From Streptomyces thinghirensis (GTDB taxonomy: Bacteria; Actinomycetota; Actinomycetia; Streptomycetales; Streptomycetaceae): DNA of 64,000 nt. Position 1 is the first letter of the stretch, and the number at the start of each line of letters is the position of its first letter. This document shows, piece by piece, positions 23,630 through 33,817 of this stretch. The translations under genes were made by a program, and so were the position numbers. The notes under the pieces were generated by a model that saw nothing but the letters and a program-made list of their open reading frames with translations, was not told where the DNA came from and made no database searches. Location of the stretch: NCBI GenBank assembly GCA_021502835.1, contig JAKFGP010000058.1:62001-126000 (forward strand), in the 5' to 3' direction.

Positions 23630-24355
23630 TCACCTGGGGTTCTCGGCCCCCGGCACCGCACAGCCGTCGGGGCCGCACGCCTCCGCGCCCCCGCCGTCGA
23701 TCGGCTTCAGGGGAGTGCGCTCGCCCCATGCCTGGGTCAGCGCCCGGGCGAAGACCTCGGCGGGCTGGGCGCCGGAGACGCCGTACGCCCGGTCGAGCAC
23801 GAAGAACGGCACGCCCGTGGCCCCGAGCTGCGCGGCCTCGTCCTCGTCGGCGCGCACCTCGTCGGCGTAGGCGGTGGGATCGGCGAGCACGTCACGGGCG
23901 GCGTCCGCGTCGAGGCCGGCGGCCACGGCCAGCTCCACGAGCCGCTCGTCGTCGTCGAAGACGGAACGCTCGTCGGCGAAGTTGGCCCGGTAGAGCGCGT
24001 CCAGCAGCGCTTCCTGCCGGCCCCGCTCCTTGGCGAGGTGCAGCAGCCGGTGCATGTCGAAGGTGCTGCCGTGGTCGCGGCCCCGGGTGCGGTAGTCCAG
24101 CCCCTCGGCGGCGGCCTGCGCGCCGAGGTTGTCCTCACCGGCGTGCGCCTGCGCCTCGCTCATGCCGTACTTGGCGGTGAGCATCGCCAGCACGGGCTGG
24201 ACGTCGCCCTTGGCCCGCCCGGGGTCCAGCTCGAACGACCGGTGGACCACCTCGACACCGTCACGGTGCGGGAAGGCCGCCAGCGCCTTCTCGAAGCGGG
24301 CCTTGCCCACGTAGCACCACGGGCAGGCGATGTCGCTCCAGATCTCGACGCGCAT
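23630..24355 (-). CDS. DsbA family oxidoreductase (FrnE-like)
   Basis: Unbroken 241-aa protein, one of the few intact frames in the window. Thioredoxin-fold DsbA family of the cytoplasmic FrnE type: the redox motif is IACPWCYVG with C11 and C14, followed by the helical insertion and the cis-Pro loop GATGVPFFVLDRAYGVSGA (about 23775-23825). The C terminus has an extra pair of cysteines, ACGPDGCAVPG. No signal peptide, so cytoplasmic. FrnE in Deinococcus is a disulfide isomerase linked to oxidative stress; some homologues act in polyketide pathways. It stands alone between an aminotransferase and a GNAT gene. Confidence 0.9.
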   Translation of the reverse strand: MRVEIWSDIACPWCYVGKARFEKALAAFPHRDGVEVVHRSFELDPGRAKGDVQPVLAMLTAKYGMSEAQAHAGEDNLGAQAAAEGLDYRTRGRDHGSTFDMHRLLHLAKERGRQEALLDALYRANFADERSVFDDDERLVELAVAAGLDADAARDVLADPTAYADEVRADEDEAAQLGATGVPFFVLDRAYGVSGAQPAEVFARALTQAWGERTPLKPIDGGGAEACGPDGCAVPGAENPR

Positions 24356-24430
24356 GTCTCGGCTCTTCTCCAGGTCGTACGGGTGCGGAGGCCCTCTCCA
24401 CCGCGTACGTGAACGTTCAAGCAGCGGGCC

Positions 24431-24934
24431 TCATTCCCCGGTACGCGAAAACGCAGGGACAGGTGGTGGTCGCCCTCGGCGGGCGGGTTCTCCGGATCGG
24501 GGAGTCAGCCCCGGCGGGCGTAGAACGCCTGGGCCCGCCGGTTGCCGACGTGCACGCCCAGGACGGCCGCCCGCCTGCCGTCGGCCCGCCACTGCTCGAC
24601 GCAGGCCGTGTGCAGGGCGGTGCCGATGCCGGCGCGCCAGTGGTCGGGATCGACGTGGAACTGGAACAGCTCGACCGTGTCCGCCGGGCCCTCGTCGGGG
24701 ACCCGGAAGGAGGCGATGCCGACCAGGCTTCCCCGCTGCACGGCGCACAGCACGTGCCCGTCGGCCCGCCCCGGCGGCGCTGCGCCAGGCGGCGACCCAG
24801 TCGAAGCCGTCGTCGGGGAGCCCGTCCGGGTAGTACGTCGCCCGGGCCCGGGCGTGCAGGGCGGCAACGGTCTCCGCCTCGGCGGGCAGGACGGTACGGA
24901 TCACCCGGCTCCCGGTCACACGTTCGTCGATCAT
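24431..24934 (-). CDS. GNAT family N-acetyltransferase
   Basis: About 168 aa. Acetyl-CoA binding core VELFQFHVDPDHWRAGIGTA (about 24610-24675) and the late WRADGRRAAVLGVHVGNRRA with FYARRG (24505-24595) are typical GNAT motifs. Start ATG 24934 (MIDERVTGS). The end needs comment: the current frame shows TGA at 24505-24507 straight after FYARRG, but restoring one missing G turns this into a Trp codon, and a conserved tail PDPENPPAEGDHH...FRVPGE follows to TGA 24431-24433. A further break is near 24780. Substrate unknown. Confidence 0.82.
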   Translation of the reverse strand: MIDERVTGSRVIRTVLPAEAETVAALHARARATYYPDGLPDDGFDWVAAWRSAAGAGRRARAVRRAAGKPGRHRLLPGPRRGPGGHGRAVPVPRRSRPLARRHRHRPAHGLRRAVAGRRQAGGRPGRARRQPAGPGVLRPPGLTPRSGEPARRGRPPPVPAFSRTGE

Positions 24935-24971
24935 GCAACGCAGGACGCGGGAGCCGGGCCTTCCGGTTGCG

Positions 24972-25581
24972 TCAGACGCCGTCGCGCAGGTCCGCCGGCC
25001 AGGCCGGGCGGAACTCCAGGTGGTCGTAGGTCACCACGCACCCCTCCCCGTCGGCGCCTGCGCCAGGAAGCCGACCAGCGCCGCGCCGGTCTCCTTCTCG
25101 TCGCCCAGGGGTGAACAGCCGGACGAAGGTCCAGCGCTCGCCGTCGAGGGAGGCGTGGAAGGCGAAGGCCCGTCCGGTCCGGCTGACCCGCAGCCAGACG
25201 GAACTTCCTCCACCGTGAAGGAGTTGCAGTCGTCGGAGTGCCCCCGGGTGACCACCGTGCAGACGGTGGGCACGTCCGGGAGAGTTCTCCAGGCACAGCT
25301 TGGCCCAGGCCCGCTCGCCGACGTGGACGTAGAGGACCCCGGCGTCGAAGGCGCCGTTGAACCCGACCGTGACACGGGCGATCAGCTGGAAGTCCCCGTC
25401 GGGGGCGCCCAGCAGCCGGGGCGCGTCGGAGGCGGGCTCCAGTGCCTCCCCCGTCGGCGGCACGAACCGGTCCTGCCGGGGGCCGGCCGATCCGGTGAGG
25501 ACGCCGTCCCTCGTAGGACCAACCGCCGTCGGGGCCGTGAGAGCGGAGGGAGAAGGGCAGTTCGGGAAGTTCGAGATCCAT
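24972..25581 (-). CDS. DUF1349 domain-containing protein (concanavalin-like)
   Basis: About 200 aa beta-sandwich protein of the DUF1349 family. Recognised by the N terminus MDLELPELPFSLRSHGPD, IARVTVGFNGAFDAGVLYVH (about 25320-25385), RAWAKLCLENSPD (25270-25312) and the C-terminal half FAFHASLDGERWTFVRLFTP (25105-25165) with CVVTYDHLEFRPAWPADLR. Members often resemble laminin-G-like or glycoside hydrolase 43 accessory domains; no catalytic role is established. Breaks near 25505, 25280, 25200, 25108 and 25050. It lies 4 bp downstream of the semialdehyde dehydrogenase, so probably is cotranscribed with it. Confidence 0.8.
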
Positions 25582-25585
25582 GTCC

Positions 25586-27120
25586 CTACCGCTCCAGAAC
25601 CCCGTTGAACCGACGAGGCAGCCCCAGCGGATTCCCGTCCCGCAGCTCCGCGGGAAGCACGCCTCCGGCGTGTTCTGGTACGCGACCGGCCGCAGCCACC
25701 GCTCGATCGCGGTACCGCCCACCGACGTGGACGTCGAGGTCGTGGCCGGGTACGGCCCCCCGTGCTGCTGAGCCGCCGCCACGGCGACACCGGTCGGCCA
25801 GGCGTTGACCAGCACCCGCCCCGCGAGCGGCGTCAGCTCCGCGAGGATCTCCGCCCCGCGCCCTCGCCCCGCCGCCTCCTCGGCGGAGAGCTGCACGGTC
25901 GCCGTGAGGTTGCCGGGGAGCCGGGACAGCACGCCCCGCACCTCTGCCTCGTCCTCGTAGCGGGCCACCACGGTGACCGGCCCGAAGCACTCCCTCCAGG
26001 AGCAGGTCGTGCTCGCCCTCCGCCGCCAGCCGCCCGGCCGGCACGGTCAGGAACCCGGCGGCGACGGTGTGCTCGCCGCCCGAGCCCGGCGTCACCGGGG
26101 GAGTCCACGTCGGGCGGCGCCCGCGCGCTCGGCGACGCCGGCGACGAAGTTGTCCCGCATGCGGTGGTCGGGCAGCACGCCGGCGTCGGTGTCGCTGACC
26201 GCGTCCGTGAGGGACTTGACCAGGCCGTCACCGGCGGCACCCGCCGGCACCAGGACCAGGCCGGGCTTCACGCAGAACTGTCCGACGCCCAGCGTCATCG
26301 AACCGGCCAGACCGGCACCGATCGCCTCGGCCCGCTCGGCGGCCGCCGCCTCCGTGACGACGACCGGGTTCAGCGAGCCCAGTTCGCCGTGGAAGGGGAT
26401 CGGGACCGGACGCGCGGCGGCGGCGTCGAACAGGGCGCGGCCACCGCGTACGGACCCGGTGAAGCCGGCCGCCGCCACCAGCGGGGTGCCTGATCAGTTC
26501 GACGCCGGCCTCGAAGCCGTGCACCAGGCCGACGACGCCGTCCGGGATGTCGTGCCGGGCGGCGGCCCGGCGCAGCACCTTGGCGACCAGCTCGGACAGG
26601 GCCGGGTGGTCGGGGTGGGCCTTGACGACGACCGGGCAGCCGGCCGCGAGCGCGCTCGCCGTGTCACCGCCGGGGACGGAGAAGGCGAAGGGGAAGTTGG
26701 AGGCCGAGTAGACGGCGACGACGCCGAGGGGCACCTTGTAGCGGCGCAGGTCCGGGACGGGCGGGGTCGCTGTGTCGTCGGGGTGGTCGACGACGACACC
26801 GAGGAACTCGCCCTCGTCGACGATGTCGGCGAAAGGCCCGCAGCTGGTAGCAGGTGCGGGCGAGTTCGCCGGTGAGCCGGACCGGGCCGAGCGCGGTCTC
26901 CGCGTCGGCCGCCTCGACGAGGGTGCTCTCGGCCGCCTTCAGCTCGTCGGCGGCGGTACGCAGGAACGCCGCGCGGACGGTACGGTCGGCGAGAGCGCGT
27001 CCCGGGCGGCGTGCGCGGCGCGGACGGCGGCGTCCACCTCCTGGGCCGTGGCTTCCACCGCGACCTGTTCACGCTGCTTCCCGGTACGGGGGTCGACACT
27101 CAGACTGGTGCTGCTGCCAC
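25586..27120 (-). CDS. Aldehyde dehydrogenase (NADP+), 2,5-dioxovalerate / 2-oxoglutarate-semialdehyde dehydrogenase type
   Basis: About 510 aa. It would oxidise 2-oxoglutarate semialdehyde to 2-oxoglutarate, the last step of oxidative uronate, pentose and hydroxyproline routes. NADP site region VGVVAVYSASNFPFAFSVPG-like (about 26670-26735), VVKAHPDHPALSELV, FTGSVRGGRALFDAA (26410-26470), the general base in FHGELGSLNPVVV (26355-26395) and the nucleophilic Cys in LGVGQFCVKPGLVLVP (26245-26295). GTG 27120 gives VAAAPVWSVDPRTGKQ once a G lost near 27105 is restored. Other breaks near 26995, 26845, 26490, 26100, 25990 and 25655. Divergent from an IclR regulator that probably controls it. Confidence 0.86.
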
Positions 27121-27162
27121 CGCGGGTCCCTTCACGTGCTGTCGTGCTGTACCTGGGAACTC

Positions 27163-27178
27163 GTTCGATATACTGAAC
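27163..27178. promoter_or_regulatory. Putative IclR-family operator in divergent promoter
   Basis: GTTCGATATACTGAAC: GTTC and GAAC arms around an AT-rich core, in the 132-bp gap between the dehydrogenase (start 27120) and the iclR-type gene (start 27253). The layout matches IclR-family operators upstream of divergent target genes. The rest of the gap is AT-rich relative to neighbours and should contain both promoters. Confidence 0.5.
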
Positions 27179-27252
27179 GCTGTCTCTACTGATGAATATG
27201 CTGTCCGGAGACTATATCTTCAGCTTCTCGTCGAACGAAGGGGTCAGGGGCG

Positions 27253-28029
27253 ATGTCGGCTGTCGAGACGGGGGGCGGAGCGCAGGTCAAGTTCGCGGTG
27301 CGGACGGTTGAACTGCTCGAGTACTTCGCCGGACGCCCCCGGTATGCACACCCTCGCGTCGGTCCAGGAGGCCGTCGGCTATCCCAAGTCCAGTCTCTAC
27401 ATGCTGCTGCGCACGCTGGTGGAGCTGGGCTGGGTGGAGACGGACGCGACGGGCACGCGGTACGGCATCGGCGTACGGGCGCTGCTGGTCGGCACGTCGT
27501 ACATCGACGGCGACGAGGTGGTCGCGGCGGCGCGGCCGACGCTGGACCGGCTCTCCGACGACACCACGGAGACCATCCACCTCGCGCGCCCTGGACGGCA
27601 CCAACGTCGTCTACCTCGCCACCCGCCAGTCGCAGCACTACCTGCGGCCGTTCACCCGGGTCGGCCGCCGGCTGCCCGCGCACTCGACGTCGCTGGGCTA
27701 GGCGCTGCTGAGCACGTACACCGACGAGCAGGTCCGCAAGCTGCTCCCGGAGACGCTGCCCGCGCTGACCGAGCACACGATCACCGACCGGGGAGAAGCT
27801 CATCGAGGAGCTGCGCCAGGTGCGAGAGCAGGGTTTCGCCGTGGACCGCGAGGAGAACACGCTGGGGCTGCGCTGCTTCGGCGTGGCGGTCCCCTACCGC
27901 ACCCCCGCGCGGGACGCGATCAGCTGCTCGGTGCCGGTGGCGCGGCTGACGCCCGCGCACGAGCAGATGGTGAAGGACGCGCTGTTCGACGCGCGCGACC
28001 GGCTGACACTGGCCACGCGTAGGCTCTGA
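27253..28029 (+). CDS. IclR family transcriptional regulator
   Basis: About 258 aa. N-terminal winged helix: VRTVELLEYFAGRPGMHTLA then SVQEAVGYPKSSLYMLLRTL (27358-27418). C-terminal effector-binding domain: YGIGVRALLVGTSYIDGDE (27463-27520), VYLATRQSQHYLRPFTRVGR (27610-27670) and REQGFAVDREENTLGLRC (27823-27880). ATG 27253. Breaks near 27335, 27590 and 27790. An in-frame TAG at 27699-27701 interrupts the conserved LG-K-ALL motif where Lys is expected; I read this as a base error, but a true nonsense mutation would remove the effector domain. Divergent from the dehydrogenase it probably regulates. Confidence 0.88.
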
Positions 28030-28032
28030 TCC

Positions 28033-28506
28033 ATGCACATCGCCTCTGCGCGGAGGTACACGACAGTGATCTGCCCGTCTTCTTCCGGCAGATGAACGAT
28101 CCGGAGGCCCTGCTGCATGGCGGCCTTCACCCCCGAGGATCCGGCGGACTGGGACGCCTTCGAGACCCACTGGAGAAAGATCCGGGCCTCGGTCGACGTC
28201 GTGCGGACGATCCTCGGCGACGGTGACGTCATCGGCAGCAGCGGCGGTGTACGCGGGAGCCGGGCGAGCGCGAGGTGACGTACTGGGTGAGACCGGGCCT
28301 ACTGGGGCCGGGGCGTGGCCACGGCGGCACTGCGGGTCCTGCTGACCGAGGCGCCGGACCGTCCGCTGTACGCGCGGGGCGGCGGACAACACGGGGTCGC
28401 TGCGGGTCCTGGAAAAGTGCGGCTTCGAGGAGAGCGCCCACGCCCGGGGGTTCGCCCCTGCCCGGGGCGAGGAGATCGACGAGGTCGTACTCCACTCGCG
28501 GGCTGA
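28033..28506 (+). CDS. GNAT family N-acetyltransferase (RimJ/RimL-like)
   Basis: About 158 aa. After an indel near 28045 the N terminus reads LREVHDSDLPVFFRQMNDPE, then MAAFTPEDPADWDAFETHW (28116-28175). The acetyl-CoA loop follows conserved EVTYWVDRAYWGRGVATAAL (about 28270-28330), and the family C terminus is NTGSLRVLEKCGFEE (28388-28435). This matches RimJ/RimL-like single-domain acetyltransferases; the substrate is unknown. Start ATG 28033 lies 3 bp after the regulator stop. Breaks near 28045, 28110, 28195, 28245, 28300, 28380 and close to the end, so the stop at 28504-28506 is approximate. Confidence 0.75.
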
Positions 28507-28584
28507 CCGGCTCCGCCGCGCGGCGGAGCCGGATCGTCGCCGCGCAGGAGGCGCCCGGGGTGCTCGCGCGGGAGCGTGGAGGCA

Positions 28585-29590
28585 GTGACGCAGACGCTCG
28601 CCTCCGCCCCTTCCCCGGCCGCCGCACACCCCGGCGCCACCCGGACCCGCCGGCTGCTGCGGGCGGTCGCCGTCCTCGCCTGCCTGCCGTACGTCGGGCT
28701 CAGGTCGCCTGGATCGCGGGGAGTCGGGCAGGGATCCCGGAAGGCAGCGTCCTGCTGGACCACCGGGCCAACCCGTGATCGCGGCCAACGGGTTCACCCT
28801 GCTGCTGGACAGCTGTGTGATCGTGCTGGCGCTGCTGCTGACCCGGCCGTGGGGGCTGCGGGTGCCGGCGTGGCCGCTGGCGTTCCCGGTGTGGGTCGCC
28901 GCGGGGCTGCTCGCGCCGGATCATGGCGGGGTTCCCGCTGCAGCTCCTGACGCGGGCGCTCGGCGGTGACACCGCCACCGAGTCCGGGCCGGGGCGTGAA
29001 CCCTTCCTCGACGCATGGGTGTTCGGCATCGTGTACACCGGGTTCATCGTGCAGGGACTCGCCCTCGGGACACTGTTCGTGCTCTACGCACGGGACCGCT
29101 GGGGGCACCTGTGGCGCGGGCGGGTGTGGGAACTGCCGGTCGGCGTCGTCCGGACGCCGTACAAGGCCCTCGCCCTCGCCACGGCGGTCCTCGCGGCGTT
29201 CCCGCTCGCCGTCCGGCTGTACTGGGCGCGCGGCGGCACGGCGGGTCTCGGGGCCGGGGACCGCACCAGCGACTTCCGGGTGCTGGAGGGCATGCACGTC
29301 GCCTTCCTCCTCGCGGCCGTCGGCGGCACGCTGCTGTCGCCTTCCACCGCGCCCGCGTGCTGCCGGTGACGGTGCCGCTGGCCGCCGCCTGGGTCGGGTC
29401 CGGTGCCGCGGCCTGCTGGGGCGGCTGGGTGCTGCTCGCCGCGCTGCTGCCGGTCGATGATCCCGCCGACCGCCCGGCACAGCTGATGATGCTCGCCTAC
29501 GCTGGGCAGATGACCGTCGGTCTTCTCCTCGCCTCAGTCGGCGCCCACTTCCTCGCCCGGCGGTCGGCCACGTCCCGCACGCTGCCGTGA
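28585..29590 (+). CDS. Multipass membrane protein of a sensor kinase operon
   Basis: About 335 aa, dominated by hydrophobic helices: RAVAVLACLPYVGLKVAWIA, TLLLDSCVIVLALLLTRPWG (28795-28855), WPLAFPVWVAAGLLAPIMAG, VFGIVYTGFIVQGLALGTLF (29020-29080), ALALATAVLAAFPLAVRLYW, MHVAFLLAAVGGTLL (29293-29335) and a final MTVGLLLASVGAHFLA. No enzymatic motif is visible. GTG 28585 is chosen for the GGGAG nine bases upstream; GTG 28576 is an alternative. Breaks near 28700, 28768, 28918 and 29335. Its stop overlaps the GTG of the histidine kinase, so it may be a sensory or target component of that system. Confidence 0.7.
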
Positions 29591-30882
29591 CCGCTCGCCC
29601 GGCTCCTGTTCGGCCGGCGGGCGCGCCTGCGGTGGATCCACCTGATCCTCGGTGGCGCGCTCGCCATGCCGTACGTCCTCGTCGGCTCGGTCGTCGTCGG
29701 CCCGCTCGCCGGGGACGCGGACGTCTTCCGGTCGCTCTCCCTGCAACTGGCCTCGTTCGCCTTCGGGTTGCGCGCTCGCCGCCATCACCTCGCTGTTCCC
29801 GCTGACCCGCCCCCTGGAGTCCGGGGTCGTGCGGTGGCTGTGCGGGGTGGAGGCCGACCGGCTCGCCTACGGGCCCGCCCGTACGAAGGGCGAGAAGGGA
29901 CGCACGGCGGCCTGGTTCACGCTGCACCTGGGGACCGGCGGGATCATCGCGGGGATGTCGCTCGCGGTGCCGCCGTTCGCGGCCGCGCTGATCGCGCTGC
30001 CCTTCGTGCCGGCGCTGCGCTACGAGCGGGCGGGCCTGCCGGGCGTCCTCCACCACCCCTGGGCGCTCGCGCTCACGCCGGTCGCGGGCGCCGCGATGCT
30101 GGTCGCGCTCGCCGGATGCGCCGCCGGGTGCGGCGCCCTGCTGGCCCGCTGGGCGCCCGCGCTGCTCGGCCCGTCCCCGGAGGACCGGGTCGCGGCGCCG
30201 AGGCGCACGCGCCGCCGACCTCGCCGTCCGCAACCGGGCTCGCGCGCGAGCTGCACGACTCGTCGGCCACGCCCTGAGCGCGGTCACCCTCCAGGCGAGC
30301 GCGGCCCGCCGGCTCCTGGACACCGACCCGGAGTTCGCCCGCGAGGCGCTCGCCGCGATCGAGGACACCACGCGCCGCACGGTCGGCGAACTCGACGCCG
30401 TGCTGGGCGTCCTGCGGGACGGCGACGCGCCCGGCACCGCGCCGGCGCCGACGCTCGCCGCCGACCTCGACGGCCTGCTGCGCCGCACCCGCGCGGGCGG
30501 ACTGCGGGTGACGGCCACCGTCACCACCGACCCGAGGCGCTGCCGCCGCTGGTCTCCCGCGAGGCGTACCGCATCGTGCAGGAGGGGCTGAGCAACGCGC
30601 TCAGGGCACGCCGGCGGACAGGTCGCCGGTGCGCTGCGCGTCGACGTGCTGGACGATCACCTGCGGATCACCGTCGAGAATCCTGTCGGCGAGGCCGGCG
30701 GGACGGCGGACACGCGGCGCCCCTGGTGGCGGCCACGGCCTGCGCGGCATCGCCGACCGGGCCGCCTGCTGGGCGGCGCGGCGGAGGCGGGCGACGTCGA
30801 GGGGGACGTGGCGGCTCCACGTACGACTGCCGCTGAAGGGAACCGAAGGGAACCGCACGACCCCGCCCGGACGAGACCCTGA
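29587..30882 (+). CDS. NarL-type two-component sensor histidine kinase
   Basis: About 430 aa. Membrane-embedded N-terminal half with helices such as LILGGALAMPYVLVGSVVVG (29650-29705), LSLQLASFAFGLALAAIT and TPVAGAAMLVALAGCAAGCG (30075-30135). The phosphorylation site follows a short coiled segment: NRLARELHDSVGHALSAVTL (about 30230-30290), the HisKA_3 type of LuxR-coupled systems. The ATPase domain has VSREAYRIVQEGLSNALRHA (about 30550-30610), VENPVGEAGG and GGHGLRGIADRARLLGG (30727-30775). GTG 29587 overlaps the preceding stop. Breaks near 29605, 29770, 30195, 30265, 30530, 30608, 30715 and 30770. The partner regulator starts 46 bp on. Confidence 0.87.
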
Positions 30883-30928
30883 GACTTACATCGACAGGAC
30901 ACCGCGTGACCCGCCCGAAGGAGACCGT

Positions 30929-31606
30929 GTGACCCGCCCGCCGACCCGGATCGTCCTCGCCGACGACGAGCGCATGGTCCGCAGCGCCCTGCGCGCCATC
31001 CTCTCCGCCGAGCCGGACATGGAGGTCGCCGGAGACGCGGCCACCGGGGCCGAGGCCGTCTCCGTCGTCCGGGAGACCCGGCCGGACGTCGTCCTCATGG
31101 ACGTCCGCATGCCCGAGGTCGACGGCATCCGCGCCACCGAGCAGATCCTCGCCACGCTCGACGCACCGCCCCCGCATCGTGGTCGTGACCACCTTCGAGA
31201 ACGACTCCTACGTCTACGACGCGCTGCGCGCCGGGGCCCGCCGGCTTCCTGCTCAAGCGCGCCCACGCCGACACCCCCTCGTCCAGTCCGTACGGCTGGT
31301 GGCGCACAGCGACATGCTGCTGTTCCCGGCGGCGGTACGGACGCTGGCCGCCGAGCACGCGCGCGCGAATCCCCCCCCCGGCCTGGGTGGCGCGGCTCAT
31401 GGAACGCGAGGGCGAGGTGCTGCGCCTGATGGCGACCGGGCTGACCAACGCGGAGATCGCCGAGCGCATGCGGGTGGGGGCCCGCCACGGTGAAGACCCA
31501 CGTCGCGTCGGTGCTCGCGAAGACCGGCACGCGGGACCGCACCCAGGCGGTGATCCAGGCGTACGAGGCGGGCTTCACCAAACCCGTTTGCATGAACGGA
31601 AGATGA
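30929..31606 (+). CDS. NarL/LuxR family response regulator
   Basis: About 225 aa. The receiver domain opens TRIVLADDERMVRSALRAIL with acidic pocket DDE; the phosphoacceptor Asp is in DVVLMDVRMPEVDG (31084-31125), and the conserved Thr and Lys are in VVTTFENDSYVYDALRAGA and FLLKRAHAD. The LuxR-type helix-turn-helix is REGEVLRLMATGLTNAEIAE (about 31407-31465) then VKTHVASVLAKTGTRDR. GTG 30929 follows GAAGGAG. Breaks near 31168, 31240, 31265, 31375 and 31485. It acts with the kinase upstream; its targets are not visible. Confidence 0.9.
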
Positions 31607-31659
31607 GAAATCGGGGCGGACGGAACGATTCGCTCCCGCCCGTTCGTCCTCTCAGCGGG

Positions 31660-33112
31660 ATGAACAAGACGATCAGGCGCGCATCGGTCCTCACGCTGCT
31701 CCTGGTGTTCGCTCTGCTGATCAGGGCGACCCTGGGTGCAGTTCTACAAGGCCGAGGCACTCGCGGACGACAAGGAAAACCGGCGGAACGCGATCGAGAC
31801 GTACGCGGAGCCGCTCGGGAACATCATCGTGGCCGGCCGGTCGATCACCGGCTGGCGCCGACGGAAGGCGGTGACCTCGCCTACAAGCGCACGTACGACA
31901 AGGGCAAGCTGTACGCGGCGGTGACGGGCTACGCCCTCGCAGGCGTACGCGCCGACGCAGCTGGAGGGGGCATCTACCAGGACGTGCTCAACGGCACCGA
32001 CCCGCGACTGAAGACGGTGATGGACACGATCACCGGCACGCGGGCCGAGCCCGGCAACGTGGTCACGACGATCGACCCGGCGGTGCAGAAGGCCGGGTTC
32101 GAGGGCGCTGGGCGAGACAAGGGCGCCGCCGTCGCGATCGACCCGAAGACGGGCCGATCCTGTCGGTCGTGTCGACCTGTCGTACGACCCGACGTCGCTG
32201 ACCGACGCCAACTCCGCCGGTGAGGCCTGGGAGAAGCTCACCAGCGACCCCGACAAGCCGCTGACCAACCGCGCCCCTGCGCCAGCCGCTGCCGCCGGGC
32301 TCGACGTTCAAGCTGGTGGTGGCGGCCGCCGCGCTGGAGGACGGGCTGTACGGGTCGGTGGACGAGAAGACCGACAGCCGGACCCGGCCACGCTGCCGGG
32401 CACCGTGACGGACCTGACCAACGAGAACTCGAACGCCCCCTGCGAGGACGCCACGATCCGCACCGCGCTGCAGTACTCGTGCAACAACGTCTTCGCAAGA
32501 TGGCCGTCGACCTCGGCCAGGACGAGCTGCGGGCGATGGCCGAGAAGTTCGGCTTCAACGACGAGTCGCAGGACGCCGGTGCGCGCCTAGCACGAGCGTG
32601 TACCCGAAGGACATGAACAAGTCGTCGACGGCCCTGACGGGCATCGGCCAGTTCGACGTGACGGCGACCCCGCTCCAGATGGCGATGGTCCCGGCGGCCT
32701 CGCCAACGGCGGCGAGCTGGTCTCCCGCACATGGTGTCGCAGATCACCGACAGCGGCGGTGATGTCCTGGAGGACCACACCGATCCGGACCTCGAAGCGG
32801 ATCGTCTCCCTCCACCACCGCCGAGCGCTCCAGTCGGCCGCGGAGACCGTCGTCGACAAGGGCACGGGGTCGAACGCGCAGATCTCCGGCGCGACCGTGG
32901 GCGGCAAGACGGGCACGGCCCAGCACGGCGAGAACAACAGCAAGACCCCGCACGCCTGGTTCACCTCGTGCGCCAAGTCCGACACGTCGGACAAGGAGGT
33001 CGCCGTGGCAGTCATCATCGAGCAGTCCGACGCGGCCCGTTCCGAGGTCAGCGGCAACGGCCTGGCGGCCCCGGTGGCTCAGGCGATGATGGAGGCGGCG
33101 CTCAAGGGCTGA
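31660..33112 (+). CDS. Penicillin-binding protein (peptidoglycan D,D-transpeptidase, PbpA/FtsI-like)
   Basis: About 484 aa, class B PBP with an N-terminal signal anchor (RRASVLTLLLVFALLIRATW) and a dimerisation region, then the transpeptidase domain. The three active-site motifs are present: PPGSTFK (SxxK, about 32290-32312), QYSCNN (SxN, about 32471-32490) and GGKTGTAQHGE (KTG, 32900-32935). It crosslinks peptidoglycan outside the membrane and is a beta-lactam target. ATG 31660. Breaks are frequent (near 31733, 31850, 31935, 31965, 32110, 32155, 32275, 32378, 32500, 32580, 32700, 32730, 32785). Followed by a strong terminator. Confidence 0.9.
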
Positions 33113-33142
33113 CTCCTCCGGACCGGTTCGGTCTGCCATACG

Positions 33143-33178
33143 GCGTTCGACGCACCGCACGACCGGTGCGTCGAACGC
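33143..33178 (+). terminator. Hairpin terminator after the penicillin-binding protein
   Basis: Perfect 15-bp stem GCGTTCGACGCACCG (33143-33157) / CGGTGCGTCGAACGC (33164-33178) with a 6-base loop, 31 bp after the stop codon and ahead of the sigma factor gene. Confidence 0.75.
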
Positions 33179-33248
33179 TGCAATTCCGGACCCGGGCCCG
33201 GCGCACGGCTGTTCGACGCCGGGGAAGCCGCTGCGAGGAGAGTCCGCC

Positions 33249-33817
33249 GTGGGGACAGTCGTCGACGACGCCGCCGCCGCGGAGTTCCACGCCTTCTTCG
33301 AGCGCCACTACGCCGAACTCTCCCGCCTCGCCCGCCTGCTGACCGGCGAGCCGGACGCCGCCGACGACCTGGCGGCGGACGCCCCTGCTGGCCCTGTGGC
33401 ACCGCTGGGACCGGGTCCGCGCGGCCGACCATCCGGTGGCTTACGCGCGCGGTGTCGTCTTAACCTCGCCCGCACCCGCGTCCGCACCGCCGTCCGAGAA
33501 CGCAGACGGGTCGCCCTGTTCTAGTCGCAGCGCGAGGAGAGGACGGGAGGACCCGGACGTCGCCGGTGCGGTGGACGTCCAGGAGGCGCTGCGCCGGCCG
33601 CGGTTCCTGCAAGCGGGCGTGCGTGGTGCTGCGGCACGCGTTCGACCTCTCCGAGAAGGACACGGCGCTCGCCCTGGGCGTCTCGGTGGGTACGGTGAAG
33701 AGCCAGACGTCGAAGGCGGTGGCCGAACTGCAGCGGTTGCTCGGCACGCAGGCGGTCTCGAAGCGGGTGCACGCGGCGATCGCGCGCAGCGGTGGGGCCG
33801 CGGGGAGGAACCGATGA
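33249..33817 (+). CDS. SigE-family ECF RNA polymerase sigma factor
   Basis: About 187 aa. Sigma region 2 is in FHAFFERHYAELSRLARLLT (33289-33345) followed by GEPDAADDLAADALLALWHRW. Region 4 is in RKRACVVLRHAFDLSEKDTA (about 33610-33668) and ALALGVSVGTVKSQTSKAVA (33669-33725), the helix-turn-helix that binds the -35 box. GTG 33249 follows CGAGGAGAG. Breaks near 33385 and 33600, and an in-frame TAG at 33522-33524 where the family has a residue between ALF and SQRE (TGG would fit). The stop overlaps the ATG of the next gene, a membrane protein that may be its partner. Confidence 0.86.

Noticed and set aside
27699..27701. UAG recoding or readthrough in the regulator
   Set aside because: No suppressor tRNA or recoding signal is seen, and the error rate of the sequence easily explains a base change.
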